Source of the DNA: Pterois miles
Taxonomy: Eukaryota; Chordata; Actinopteri; Perciformes; Scorpaenidae
Assembly (NCBI GenBank): GCA_947000775.1
Contig: CAMQGK010000565.1
Coordinates: forward strand, 12,051,001 to 12,115,000
DNA length: 64,000 nt
Direction: 5' to 3'
The notes beneath the pieces are model-generated. The model worked only from the letters and a program-made list of their open reading frames with translations. It did no database searches and was not told the origin of the DNA. The stretch's first letter is position 1, and each line of letters opens with the position of its first letter. Position numbers and translations under genes: made by a program. Shown piece by piece: positions 44,901 to 59,900 of this stretch.

Positions 44901-47900
44901 AAGTTATAACACGTTAACACATATTTAACAATTTTTAGGTTGTAGCAGATTAGTTTTAAAGCTAGAGTGAAGATTCTGGTCTCATATGAAACTAGAAAAC
45001 CTGATGGATCCATTGATACCAACCAGGTCAGACTAGCTGGTAGTGAAGGAGGTAAAATAATGCTCCTAAGTTGCACTAAATTTGGTGAGGAAAAACTGGT
45101 ATGACCACTTTCAAAGGGGTCCTTTGACCTCAATTTGCAATTAATCATGATTAACTATTGACAATCATTAGCTAGCAGTGTATAAAGTAGTTTAAAAACT
45201 CACCGTTACCAGCTTCAGCATTAACTAAAGTGATCAACGATAATCCAGTAACATATGAACTTGGGAAAAGAGTTAGTATGATGTTGTGCAACTTGTAAGG
45301 ATCGTGCATTTGTGGGATGAGCAGCACAGCTGATTATGATTTTTGAATTTTGAATGTAGGACTTATCATCTTGAGTACATTCAGTACAGTATTTGTTTTC
45401 ACATTTTGGTCCACAGTAAAGTATCTTCATTACAACCTGCCAGATTACTGCGACATTTGATGTGAATATTCTTCGTCTCCAGAGGATAAACACCACCATA
45501 AAGACAACATCTCTTGCTCCATCGCATCACCACAGTCCCACCTGTATGGTCTCCCAGTTTTAACCAGTGCAGCCTGTTAGATTACTGAGTACAGCAGATT
45601 AAAGAGAGTCAAACATTTCTCCACTGATTAGCTGTAATCACTGGGCTATTAGCAGCAGCTGACCAGTGAACCTCCGCCGCAGCTGAAACAACAAGCAGCA
45701 AAAACAGGAAATGGAAAACGCTCAGACGAACAAACAGTAATATTTGTCTGGGATCCTATCTGACGTTTGTTTGTCATAACTGCAGTTTTATAACATAACA
45801 CCAGGTTTTCTTTGGAATTACACCAATATTTACCTCAAAATGTAGAGAAAATCACTTATAAACATGATTTATTAGTATATGCTAACTGTATATACGGGTT
45901 AAAATATGAAATTTGCAGACCTGTAAAATGAACTGTTAGTATTGTTTTGTTTTGTGTATCAGCTGAAAGATTACAGGCTGCCAGTCCTCAGGCTTTTAAC
46001 AAAACACATTTAGTAAAAAAATAATACACATTACATGTGTTAAAATATAGCACTTTTTAACATGATGAGATTTGAATGTTTTCAAATCAAAGACAAATAA
46101 AATGCAATGATGATGAAATACAGTAGATATTTAGCAGACTAATATCTAGCAGTCTAACTTAGGGCCCAGATAGAGGTCTGAAACACATCGTGGGTGTAGA
46201 TGGGGGTACCTCTAAAAACCAGCCCACCTTAAGGATGCCCCACTGCTGGTTTGCACGATCTTGTCTTTAGGATTCAGCGTTGGTGAACCTGACCAGTACC
46301 GCCAACCATGCAACCCAAAGATGTACTTTAGATTTATCTCCAATAAGTCCTCCGAATTCAATCCTAAAACAACACTGTAGTGAAGGTTTGGTGGGCTTTA
46401 GGCTCTGTTGGTTGATAAAACATGATAAACTCTCTCTCTCTGCAGTAAAGTTTCAGATGCAAGAAAACTTGATGCTTACTGGTTCCCTTCTTTAATCTGG
46501 AGAGTTTCTGCCCTACAAACAAGTTGGAGTTGGAGTTTGAAGTTTCCTCACTCGCTGTTGCTCTTTCAAAATGAAAAGGCGGGAACCGTCCTTTATGCGA
46601 ATGAGTCTGTCCAGCGCGATGCTTCCGGCTCACGATACTTGGCCCAAGCTGTGAAACTAGGCCATCTAGTTGTAAAATAAAACCAGGTCCAGCAGTGGCA
46701 TCGCTGATTTCTCTCTGAAAATGCTTTCAGAAGTAGATTTTGGTGGATCGTTTAGATGGAATAACAGAACGTTTATGAGCCGGCCGCCATGTTGTTTCCT
46801 ATTTGAAATGGCGAGCAGAAAACCAGGAACCAATCAGATGCATTCGACAGGATATGTCACTGCAGTGCATCCCTTAGGGTGGACATGTACCGCTGGATTC
46901 AACATTACAGACATATTCTGGGTTTGGACCGAGTCTCGTTTACATTTCTACCCTCAGACAGCCCGAGTCCATCTGGGTTCAGGTACAAAGACGACTTGGT
47001 TTAGGAAAAGACCGTGGTCTGGGTCAGTCACCCCGGTAAGGACGATAACGATACCGATAAGGACTGGGGAGGATGAAAATGAATTCTGGGACAAATTTGG
47101 GACGAGAGTTGAAAGAAAGAAAAACACCCATTATATTAGAATATTTTGCGTATTTTGTGCACAGTGTCAATATGTAAACAACATGATGGAAATCTGAGTA
47201 TACCTTTATAAAATGTACCATAAATATTGTATTTTAGTGTATTTTCAACAAATGTATAGTTACAGTAGTAGTTCAGTTGCATCACTGTCTGCGGGTTCCT
47301 GGTTTCAATGGTGATATTTTTCCTAATAAAAAATGACTTGGCCCCGCTTACACTTCTCTGTGCTTCATTAATCGATGTTTCGGTCCTTCGTCGGGACATT
47401 TATGTTGGACAAATAGGTTTGAGGGGCTCTGCAGCACCAGAATGTGCATTTTAATCTCTCCTTTAATGATGATATATTACCTTTGAAATTAAGATTTTAT
47501 ATGAGGCGAGGATAAAAAAAAAAAAAACTTATTTTCTGTTTTGTTGCATCTCCATTATAATCTCCATGGTAATGAAGTTGAGTTTACATGTAACCTATTT
47601 ACATTCCTTGACTTCCAACCTTATAAGCCTTATGGGTGAGGGACTGGTCCTCATTAATTATGGGTAGCTATTTTTGACGTTAATTGATGAATTAATGATA
47701 CTGTGGAAAACAAAAAACAGCCCACATTCATTTCAGGACAGCATAGGTTGCATTTCAGGATGATTTTGGGAGGATAGGGTGAAAATCGCCCTGGTTTGGT
47801 TTAAAATAAGTATTTAGTTATGGTTAGAGGATCTTTGTTGTCATTAGTGTTGCTAGGGAGGAAACCGGGAAACAAATCCTCCAAACTGCTCCTCCTCCAT

Positions 47901-50900
47901 CCATCAACACTGCAGCTGCTTCCCTCTGCAGGAAAATCACTGCAACATGCAGAGTAATGTAAATTCATTGTTATTTCATGTTTTATTCAAGTGTTAAATG
48001 TGAATTAAGTGTTGATTCAGTGAACTAATGTTTGGACACTTTCTCCCCCGCTGAGTAAGAGTAATGAAAGTGTGTTTTGTGTTCCCAGGAGCTGGCAGAA
48101 AGGAATTCACTCAGCATTCCCCAGATGATTAAGACGCCCGGCCGGACGGCAGAGCCCCCGTTGCATGATGGGAGTCTCTCAGCAGCTAATCAGCCTTAAC
48201 GAGCGGCGACGTCTCTGTTCCTGAGTGTGTGCAGAACACCTGGACGGATTCAGAGCGAGTCGAGGTGGAGAGACATCCAACAGTCACTGCATACAGTATG
48301 CTAGATTTTATCTTATCTGATATTTTCACTTTTTATTTTGTAGAGTTTCATGTTTGTCTTCTACTGAAATAGTTGCAACTTAATCACAAACTGATTCCTA
48401 CAGTTAATCATGTTAAACATGTTAATCTGTGAGCTTCAGCCAGGCTAGCTGTTTCCCTCCGCTTCCAGTCTTTATGCTAAGCTAGGCTAATCACATCCTG
48501 ACTCCAGCTCAGTTCTCATGTTTGCAGTGTCAAGAGTTGAGATCGACACGTAAAGATGTAGAATATTTTACCTACATTACTTTATGTGCCCAAGGAGTTA
48601 AGATCCACATTCAGAGGATCTGAAGTTGTGACTGTAGTTTCATGAGGCTCAGTCTCAGCTTGACAGTTATACTACGCGTATACTGCATACAAAAAACTGA
48701 CTGGGACTATCATAAAGTGGGCATGTCTGTAACCCAGAGAACCCATTTACATTCACACATCTGGAGGTCAGAGGTCAAGGGACCCCTTTGAACATGGACA
48801 TGACAGTTTTTCCTTGCTAACATTTAGTCCATATTTGGAGCATTACGTAACCTTCTTCTCAACACGTCAGCATGAAACTTCCCCCTGGGGGTCAATAAAG
48901 TACTATCTTATCTTATGACCTGGTTGGTATTGATGAATTCTTTAGGTTTGCTAGTTTCATATATCTGTAGCTTCAATCTAGCTTTAAAACTGAAGTCTGA
49001 TTCAGCCCCATATACGCCATCCTGCTGACACTAACACTCACTAAAGCACCACATGTGGATTAATCCACCGCTGTAAATAGTCCCGTTTGTTTGCTAAAAA
49101 TTACAGTGAGCAGCTGCTTTAGTAGATTACTGATGAAACAATATATTTGTGTTTTTATTAAGTGTTATGTCTTCAGTAGGAGCTGATGGACTCAGAGACA
49201 CAGGAAGTCAGACAGTGTTGACAGACGTTGCTGGCTGATTTGATGACCACATGTAGAGTCATCCAGGTAACTAGAGGAGTCTAATCTGAGCAGAAGATTG
49301 ACGGTTACTTCCACCAACATCCGTTGGTTCAAACTCTGCCAGCACTTGACTCTGACCTCCTTGGATTCAGGAAATCCTGCAGCAAACTTAGCGAAAAAGG
49401 GGATTTCAACAGAGCATTACATCAGCGCTGCGTCTTGCACAGAAAACCTTTCAATTACAGGCAGCGACCTCACAGCGAGTCACCGCAGCCTGAAAGCAGC
49501 TGAGCCTGATGTGACGGAGGAGAAGGTGTCGTAGGCTGTGATTAAAAGTCATCTGAAAGGCCACAAGCTTTGACATGGCGGTAGTAAACATTCTTCAGAG
49601 GTTGTGTAATGAGAAAGCAGCTGTGTGTTTGTCTTCACATCAGGAGGGAAGAGGCAGCTTCTCCCAGTGGAAACATTTGTTTTATGTAAGCAGACATGCG
49701 TCGAAATCTCCGTAAACCGAGCGCAGCGTTACGGCGAGGAGCTCTGAGTCTTCGGCTGGGAAACATGACGACAAACTGCTTAAACTCACAGTAATCACCA
49801 GAAACACAGTCGCAGTTAGCAGCTTGTACAGGAAGTTGTTGGACATGAGCGAATGAGTGAATAATGTTCTGCCCTTAATAACTTCCCGTTCCCATGATGG
49901 CATGAACAAGGAATCCTGTAATGTTTGTGTCGAGACGGAGAAATAATTAAACATGACTTAACCACTGAAAAGTTTAACTCCTGCTTCAACCACTTTAAGC
50001 ACTTTGTGACTTTGTTTTGAAAAGTGCTGGATAAATAAAGTTCAATATAATTCAATCGAGGTTTCACATGTACTTAGAAAAATTTCACATTTTCTTTGTG
50101 ATGATCAACACAAAGTCAGTTTGTGTTTGATCGACATAATTGTGAACCAGAAGTCGACGAGGATTTGTCACCTAACATCTGTACTTAACTTACGAAGTTT
50201 CCAGTGTTATTTTAACTCAAATTGTGATCCTGAAGTTAACTATGCCGTTTTTGTCATGTAACTTCTGAAACCTAACAAAGTAGTTTTTGAGTTTTTGTCA
50301 TATAGTGTCTGTACTTAAGTTACACCACTTCCTGTGTTATTTTAACCCAAACCGCGATCTTTTCCTGAGGCTAACTAAGTAGCTTTTGTCACATGTACTT
50401 AAGTTAAACCACTTCCTGTGTTATTTTAACTCAAATTGCAATCATTTCATGAAGCTAACTAGGTAGGATTTGTCATGTAACTTAAGTTACTACTTACTAC
50501 TTAAGTTACGGCACTTTCATGTACAAGGGAAATTTGTGTCCATGTACACAAATCAAACAGGTCAAATTCCTCGTGTAGTTCACAAACTGCTGTGAGACTG
50601 AGTTGTATTATTTCTTAAAATGGAGACAGTAAAACTGTTTGTCTGTGCGTACATGCTGTCCTCCGCCGGCGTCCCGTCCTCCGGTGACGACTCTCCGGGC
50701 AGCGAGTCGCCGTTGGTCCAGCGCGAAGCCTCCCGAGCTCTTCGGCGGCGCTCCCTCTCCACCTCCTCGGCGTCCTCCACGCTCCTCTGAGCCGTCAGCC
50801 TGCAGACGAGGGAGGACTCGGTTAGACACGGTACCTGTACTCCAGCTGAAGTAAAACGCAAAGGTATCTGTAGTTGAGTACTTTAATTTTCCAAGCAAAA

Positions 50901-53900
50901 TACTGGATGCTTCACACTTCATTCTATCACACCTACAGTATATCTGCTCCGAGATTTCAACTCAACCCAGTTCTCCTCGGCCCGCTTGGATTAAATCTTA
51001 TGAATGACGCATTGATTTGTCAGTTCACCTGCAGCCTTGTTACCTTTGTTACTTTTGGTCTGCCGTGTGGTTTGTACTGACTGTAATGTAAATGCTTCTG
51101 TGTGAATATGCTCCGATCAGAGCTACACTTTTAAGGACATTTCACCTGTCATGGTAACTCATTTTAAACTTTCTGAGTGTTATTTCATGCTGTGAGGCTT
51201 AACGGCTTTTCACGTCATTAAAATCCACATTATTACTGTGAAACGGACGCAGTTATGTTTAGGCAACAAAATCACTTAATTAGGTTTAGGAAAAACATCA
51301 TGGTTGGGCTTCAAATAATCAATTAAGTAAAAATATGTACAGAAATTCTGTCACATAAGTGCGAAAAACTCAGCAACACTTTTGGCTTCACACAGGACAC
51401 GAACAAGGTCTCCTGGATGCCCTGTGTTTGTTGGACCCGTCATGTATTTTCTTTTGCTTTTTATATTGCTATTTATATTTCGTTGCTCTCAGCATCGCTC
51501 ATTATTCTGCGTCACTACCTCTGAATGTATTCAGGATGCATTTATACTACAGTACAGATTACTTGGTGTGAAATAGGATGATCATAGCAAGAACGCCATT
51601 GTGAAAGTCTCCCAAAAAATGACTTAAGAAATGCAAATAAAAATACATATTTATTTGCTCAAATGAACTTATTATTCAACTGATTTTCATGGTTGATTAA
51701 CATGACAGATTGTCTATTATCTACCAATTAATGAATTTCCTGTAAGGTGATAAATTGCCGGTTTTGTCAACAGCTCAAAACTCATATTATTCATATTATA
51801 TAATATTATATTATTATCATAACATTCAGTTTAGAGTATATAAAACAGAGAAAAGCATCACATTTAAGAAGCTGGACATTAGGAAAGTTTGGTAAAGTGA
51901 CTGAACGGAGTCATCGGTTATCAAAATTAATATTATTGACAATAATTTCTCCACAAAAGATCATTTATGCGCTTGAAAAAAAAAGGTTTTTCCTGTAAAA
52001 TGTGCGCTATTATCCCACACAAAAGATGAAGTTGTCAGAAACTCTGAAAATGTGTTTCTCAGCTCGATGACACAAATCCCCCACATTTTAATCACTTAAT
52101 GCTGAGGTTTAGACGAAGGGAGGACTTTCCACCGTGGTGGTGCTGCTCAGAGATGACGTCTTTCATTGCTGGTGGTTGAGAAACAATAAATGAGAAACAT
52201 TTGTCACGTATAACATACGACCCGCCGACTGACTGACTCACAGAGTCGTGAGGAGGCCGAGATCTGACCAGAACGACATCTGCTGAGCTTCGCGTCAGAA
52301 ATGTTTATCTGCAGGATAAACACATGAGCTCTTCAGCTGGTGTCCAGCCAGACATCACGGTATTTATTATAAACAGTTAGTCTTTTATTTATCCAGAGAC
52401 GAGGTGCCAAACATGACGACTCACACATGAATGAATGATGGTCTCGACAACAACAGCTTTAATCCCAAAACTTCCCCTCAGCTGGAGACAACGTGGTGAC
52501 GTCAGACAGCTTGTTTCATCATTAAAATCTGTAGGAAGTGTGACTCACTGACAGCAGACTTATCTAAAAGTAATCACTGAAAACGTCTCTTAAAGTTAAA
52601 GATATGATCCTTGGGTATGCTCCAAAAACCAGACCGGCACAGTGCTGGATCTGGGTTCAACCCTGATCCTGAGGTCAGTTACTGATAAGCTTCAACACTC
52701 GTCAGCATCACTTCCTCCTCCAGGTGTCCGTCCGTCCTTCCTGTGGGCAGACGGAGAGACGAGCAGACAGGAAGTGAATTGACGGATAAAGGTGGAGAGG
52801 CCGGTGAACAGCTGGATGTGGGTCAGAAACTCTGGAGGCTGTCCTGGACCTCGGGAGAGGGCTGAGGAAGTTGCCGTCGGTGGATTTGAGGTTGCAGGTC
52901 AACACATTCTCACTCTCAATTTACTTTTGGATGTTTTAGGGACGACGTGTCAATATATGCTTGTTACAAATACACATCCTTTCAAAATAAACTCCTGTTC
53001 CCACAGGAAGTTAGGTTTAAGCAACACAACTGCTTAGGTTGGATTAAGAAACGGTCCTTGTTGTTCACTGACTAATGACTCACATGACTAACGACTCAGG
53101 GCTGATGATACTGACAACTCATGTCACTAATGACTCACATAACTCATGGGACTGATGATGATTAACGGTACCAATGACTCACGTGACTCACTGTGCTGAT
53201 GATACTATTGACTCACATGACTAACAGCTCACGTGACTTATGGGACTGATGATACCAACAACTCAAGTGACTAATGACACACATGACTCACAGAGCTGAC
53301 GATACTAACGACTCCCATGACAAGTGACTCACGTCACTCACGGGGCTGACGATACTAATGATTCACATGACAGACGATACTAATGATTCAAGTGACTAGC
53401 ACCTTACGTGAGAAAATAAGTCAACATTACTTTTGGGGGGTCCCATGCTACCAGCACTACGTCAGTTGCTCCGACCGCTGAATAACGCTGCGGGTGGGTT
53501 TACATTGGAGTTAGCTGAAACCCTGGTTGGTCACATACTATTGCTAAAGGAAACCTCTGTGTGCTGGTCTCCGATGCCAAGGAGCGCTAACCAAGTGAGA
53601 ACGAGTTGTTCAGGTGGGATTATGATAGTGCAGGAGGTCAGTGTGGTAGTAGGAGGCTTTGTTGGTCATTTCTATTGTATAATACATTATATATATTATT
53701 TAGTGTAGCTGTGTGAGACAGCGGGACGTCGCTGGTTATAAAAACTGTCTGTGGTTGTTGGTTTGTGGACAGTTTGGGTGTTGAAAGCTGCCGGGCTTCG
53801 AGCCAGAGAGAGCTAAACTCTCGTCTCTTTTCTGTAATCATCAGCTCTGCCGGCTCAAACATCTGATTCGGACTAAATAATTAGGTGATTTTAAAGTACT

Positions 53901-56900
53901 TGGATTACCGGCAGCTTTACTTCCTCCTTCTCGTCCTGTGTTTTATCAGAGCTTAATCTCTCTCTCATGTCGTCTAATCATCAGAAACCCTGACAGCTGA
54001 TCTGGACTGTGTCGGGCTAGACGTTACCTCTCCAGGCAGTTACATGTACAGAAGACTTTCGCTTCCTCAGCGGGAGTCGAGCAGGTTTGTATGTAAACTG
54101 ACACCAGAGGCAAGACCCAGCACGCCGCCTCCATCAGTGTTTCCTCGGATTAAAGGCTGACAAAGTGCCCTTGAGCTCCAGAGGTCAGTGTGGTTGACAA
54201 CAAGGTTCAAACCGTCACTTGAACCGAGGAGTCAACACAAGAGAGGCCAGAGAAAAGCTGGTGAACACTATAGATTTAATATAAACACAGATTTAGTTCC
54301 TGTAGAAACGTCTTTTGGTTTCTGAAAAAAATGTTTAAATGGGATTTTTGGAAGGAAAACATTGCATTTATTTATGATGTTTTACTGCTGAAGCTCTGTC
54401 TCACAGTGTGGTCAATGAACATTTACACTGTTTTAATGTATGCTAAATACTAAATTCACCTTGTGTGGTAAAACAATACAAAGAAGTGTATAGTATAGAG
54501 AAAGAAAAAATATTTAAAAAGTTACAGAAGAAAAAGGAAAAGAGTATAAGATAAAACTAAAAAAAAAAAGAACAAGAAAAATATAAACAAAAAGAAGAGA
54601 AGAGGATTATGAATGACAAAAGCAGTTTCCTCTTGTTTCCAGTCTTTGTGCTAAACTAAGCTAGGAGTTTCCCCCATTTCCAGTCTTTGTGCTAAGCTAG
54701 GCTATCAGTTTCCACTCTGTTTCCAATCTTTGAGCTAAGCTAGGCTAGCAGATTCCCCTGTTTCCAGTCTTTTTGCTAAGTGAGGCTAGCAGTTTTCCTT
54801 CTGTTTCCAGTCTTTGTGCTATGCTAGGCTATCAGTTTCCACTCTGTTTCCAATCTTTGAGCTAAGCTAGGCTAGCAGATTCCCCTGTTTCCAGTCTTTT
54901 TGCTAAACTAAGCTAGCAGTTTCCCCCTGTTTCCAGTCTTTGAGCTAAGCTAGGCTAACAGTTTCCCCTCTGTTTCCAGTCTTTGTGCTAAGTGAGGCTA
55001 TCAATTTCCCCTCTGTTTCCAGTCTTTGTGCTAAGCTAGGCTATCAGTTTCCCCTCTGTTTCCAATCTTTGTGCTAAGCTATGCTAGCAGTTTCCCCTCT
55101 GTTTCCAGTCTTTGCGCTAAGCTAGGCTAACAATTTCCCCTCTGTTTCCAGTCTTTGTGCTAAGCTAGGCTAACAGTTTCCACTCTGTTTCCAGTCTTTG
55201 CGCTAAGCTAGGCTAACAATTTCCCCTCTGTTTCCAGTCTTTGTGCTAAGCTAGGCTAGCAGTTTCCACTCTGTTTCCAATCTTTCAGCTAGTTCTGTGA
55301 TCACTGACATCAGAAGCAAACATCAGAAACACGACACAGAAACCAGATAAAGGGCTGCACCACCTGCCATCAAGCCACCTCCACCTCCAGCACATATTGT
55401 TGCTCTTCACCTGTCTGCACTTGTTCAGCTGCGTCTTTATTGTCTGACGACGTCTCAGCAGAACGACAGAGAAAGAGGGATTCGCTGTCAGGAGGAGGAA
55501 AGGTTAAAAGTATTAGCTGCTCCTTTGTGAGCTCGTATGCTGTCAGCGGAAGGATGACTCGGTCGAATGACACAATAATAACACGGTTGGTTTTCAGCCG
55601 GGGGACAGACGAGGACGGTGGGAAGACGTCTGAGAGCTGAAGTCACGGTTGTGTTGAGACAAGTCGGGCTGGCGGAGGGCACTGAATCACTCTCGTACAA
55701 CGACGACAAAAAGACGACACTTCCCAGAAAACAAGTCACCGGACGAGCTGCCGGGAAGGAGAGTCAACCTTCTGTTTTAATTAGGTTTCATAACTAAGAA
55801 CTGTTTTAATATGTCTCACAGCATCTGTGTCTTCAGCATCATCATCCACTGCTTTCAAAATGGACAGCAATACATTAACAACACATTTGTAGGCAGGTCG
55901 CTCCACCACTTGGTCCAGGCTGAAATATTTCAACAGCCAGGCTTTTTGATAGATTGTCATAAACTGTAAAACATAGCAACATAATCCAAATTATATAACT
56001 ACATTATATGTCCAAGTTTTGTTGCCTAAACCTAGAGAAGATACAGTATTCTTGCCTAAACTTAAAGAAGTTGTAGTTTTGTTATCTAAACCTAAAGAAG
56101 TTTTAGTTTTGTTATCTAAACCTAAAGAAGTTGTAGTTTTATTATCTAAACCTAAAGAAGTTGTAGTTTTATTATCTAAACCTAAAGAAGTTGTAGTTTT
56201 ATTTGCCTAATCCTAAAGAAGTTGTAGTTTTGTTAACTAAACCTAAATACATCTTCTTGTTTGTGTTCAAAACATAATTTTTTGTTCAGTTTTACATGTT
56301 AGGTGTAGTTTTAAAGTTTTCACTGTACAGCATCGTAGGTTGATATATACTGTAGACAGATAACAGTCCTGTGAACCTAATATTAGTTCAGTAGGCCCCT
56401 ACCAGCCCACAAACATGGGAAAGATGTGTGTTTATAACGCCTATTCAGTAACCTGAGAACAGACAGATCGCAGGGTTTGCAGTAAAGTTATTATTTTGTT
56501 GTTTTCGTTCTTTGAGTCACCAGAATGCAGCAAACAAAGTCTCTGAAACTCTAATGTTTCTGAGCCCCAGACCCCCGCTCTGGTTTCAGATCCTTCCCAT
56601 CCTACCAAAGGGCGCCTGGTGACGGTATCAGATGGCAAAGCGTCGGTATTTGACACCCTGGGGATGAGAACGGGTATAATAACATATAATATAATATGAG
56701 CTGTTTTTTTTTTTTTTTAAGTCTTGTCAATTCCCGTCGGAAGTAGGCGACAGCAAACGCCTCGGCCCTCTCAGGAGCAGCGTTGAGCCCACTGGGTTCT
56801 GGTCTGGGAGTGATGCCACATCAGTGGCAGTGAAACTCTCTAAAGATGTTCACGTTATCTACCAGAGAGGAGTTTCTGCCGTCTGTGTTTACATCACGTT

Positions 56901-59900
56901 ATCAAACTGAGCCGATCCTGGAAACAGGAAACCCACTCGTTTACTTTCCTTCTGTCCTTTTAATGCAGACAACCTGCGGAGGGCAAGCTCAGCGCCGCCA
57001 TCACTCATCAGCTAACTCCACCCCGAAAACATTCCTCAGCCTCTTATCTCCCCCTATCGTAAACACCGAGGACCCCCACCCCTGTGTGGGGGTTCAGGGG
57101 TCAGAGGTCGCAGGTATGCCTCCTGGATGACATCAGCCACAGAGAGCTGATTGAAAACAGCCCTGCTGCCTTGACCCGCCGCACACCATCTGATAACAGC
57201 ATGTTTTAGAAAATATAGCAGTATCACTGTGAAACACTGGAGCTTGTTACAGACGACTAAACTGGTCATGTGACTTGGCCACAAAACCCGAAGATGAGTT
57301 CAAAACAAAAGCAGGTAACACCAGTAAAAAGCTAATGAGCCGTTTAACGGCAGCAAACAGACAAATCAACAGACGGTTGGTGCTAAATGAGCAGGACAAC
57401 ATACAAACGCTGCAAGGATGTGAAAATCAAACGCACCTCCAGCTGGGCTTGAACACTGTTTTAATCTGAACTACAGCTGTGAGATAAATACAGCGGAGTA
57501 GAGGTATAATGTAACAGAATGGAAAATGGTAATACTATAGTACAATACCTTTAAAATTGTACTGAAGTACTAACTTTCTATTACTGTTAAAGGTACAGAT
57601 AAATGTGTAGGAAAATATAACGAAGAACACGACAAAGAAGACGACAACGGAGAAGGAGGAGAAGAAGAAGAAGCATTAGTAGAAGAAGAAGGAGAAAAAC
57701 AAGATGACCAGGCCTGAAAGGGCAGAAGATGAAGATGAAGCAGGAGAAGAAGAAGAAGAAGAAGAAGAAGAAGAAGAAGAAGAAGAAGAAGAAGCATTAG
57801 TAGAAGAAGAAGGAGAAAAACAAGATGACCAGGCCTAAAAGGGCAGAAGAAGATGAAGATGAAGCAGGAGAAGAGGAGGAAGAAGAAGAAGAAGAAGAAG
57901 AAGAAGAAGAAGCATTAGTAGAAGAAGAAGGAGAAAAACAAGATGACCAGGCCTAAAAGGGCAGAAGATGAAGATAAAGCAGGAGAAGAGGAGGAGGAAG
58001 AAGAAGAAGAAGAAGAAGAAGAAGAAGAAGAAGAAGAAGAAGAAGCATTAGGAGAAGAAGAAGGAGAAAAACAAGATGACCAGGCCTGAAAGGGCAGAAG
58101 ATGAAGATAAAGCAGGAGAAGAGGAGGAGGAAGAAGAAGAAGAAGAAGAAGAAGAAGAAGAAGCATTAGTAGAAGAAGAAGGAGAAAAACAAGATGACCA
58201 GGCCTGAAAGGGCAGAAGAAGATGAAGATGAAGCAGGAGAAGAGGAGAAAAGAAGAAGAAGAAGAAGAAGCATTAGTAGGACAGACACAGATTTATTTTT
58301 AGCATTAGCTCTGAAAAAGTAGATAAAACATTGAACTTTTCCAAAGACTTAATTAATTAAGACTTTATATTATTCATTAATTAATTAATTGTTCAGAACA
58401 ACACCATCAATAAACAGGTCACTCTGTGACCATCAATAAACGGGTCACTCTGTGACCATTAATGAACAGGTCACTCTGACCATTAATAAACAGGTCACTC
58501 TGTGACCATCAATAAACAGGTCACTCTGTGACCATCAATAAACGGGTCACTCTGTGACCATCAATAAACGGGTCACTCTGTGACCATCAATAAACGGGTC
58601 ACTCTGTGACCATCAATAAACGGGTCACTCTGTGACCATCAATAAACAGGTCACTCTGTGACCATCAATAAACAGGTCACTCTGAGACCATCAATAAACA
58701 GGTCACTCTGTGACCATTAATAAACAGGTCACTCTGTGACCATCAATAAACAGGTCACTCTGACCATCAATAAACGGGTCACTCTGTGACCATTAATAAA
58801 CAGGTCACTCGGTAACCATTAATAAACAGATATCTGACTCAATCTCAAGTTGTGATGCTGAAGATTATTTTCTGATACATCAACAGAAAAAGAGCCTATA
58901 TAATATTTCTATAATAAAGTAAATAAAGTGGATGAAATGCTGAACGCCGGCGCAGCACCGCCGGTCTTCAACCTGCAGAATGAATCAGCCGTCTGATGGA
59001 TGATGGATGTCAAACAGTGGCGCTACGAGGCCGGCGGCGGCCAGTGTTTTTGGAGTGATGTCACCGGCGCTCCTCCAGACCGATGCCATCTGCTGAGTGG
59101 ACTGAATCACAGCGAGACGTCGCCGCCGCCTCCAGCTGTTATCTGCCTCATGAACCTCTGCTCTCGCTGTGACTCAGACCTCTCTGATTACAACACAGAC
59201 GACGACGCTCACAGCTGCATCACCGATTTCACTTCATGACAAATCGGCTTTCTAGAGAAACTGGATGGAAAGACACCGGCCACACCGAGAGGGAGGACTT
59301 CTACAGGAACGCCCACAAAGACTCACTGGTCAAACATCTGATGAACGAATCTCTGTCCTCAAAACAAACCACTTTTCTATGTGTCAGTGTAGTCAGTTTA
59401 AAACATAAACCAGACATTCAGAAATTAAGTTTCAAAATAAGAGCGACCTGAGGACAGGAATACGACCTGATCCACCACAGAAGTCTTCAAACAACACAAA
59501 CTAGGGCTGTCAAAGTCAACATAATAATACGTTAACTCCTTTTGGATTCTGTCTATCCAAGAAAAAAATAAACACTAAAAGACACAGATTTATTAGGAGC
59601 TACAGGCCTTAAAAACTGGATAAAACTTTCAACTTTTCCACCGGAGTAATAACACACCACTAATTTCTGTAACGCATTAACCCAGTTCTCAGTTTTCAGG
59701 TTGTAATGGCTCAGTGTTAAAGCTGAGGATACTGGTATCATATGAAACTAGAAAACCAGAGCAAGTATTTAATCCTCTTATCAACATGGGAGTGGGCAAA
59801 CATGCTGCTTTCTGTAAATGTATGTATTTGTTATTATAAATCAATAACAGCACTAATCAATGGCAGATATTGTCCAGAAACCCTCCCAGGTTCTGACTTT

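Noticed and set aside
46721..47197. 158-residue open frame
   Set aside because: No recognisable domain, no splice or promoter support, and repeat-like surroundings.
57570..58166. Poly-Leu / poly-Ser frames on the minus strand
   Set aside because: Antisense reading of the GAA-rich array.
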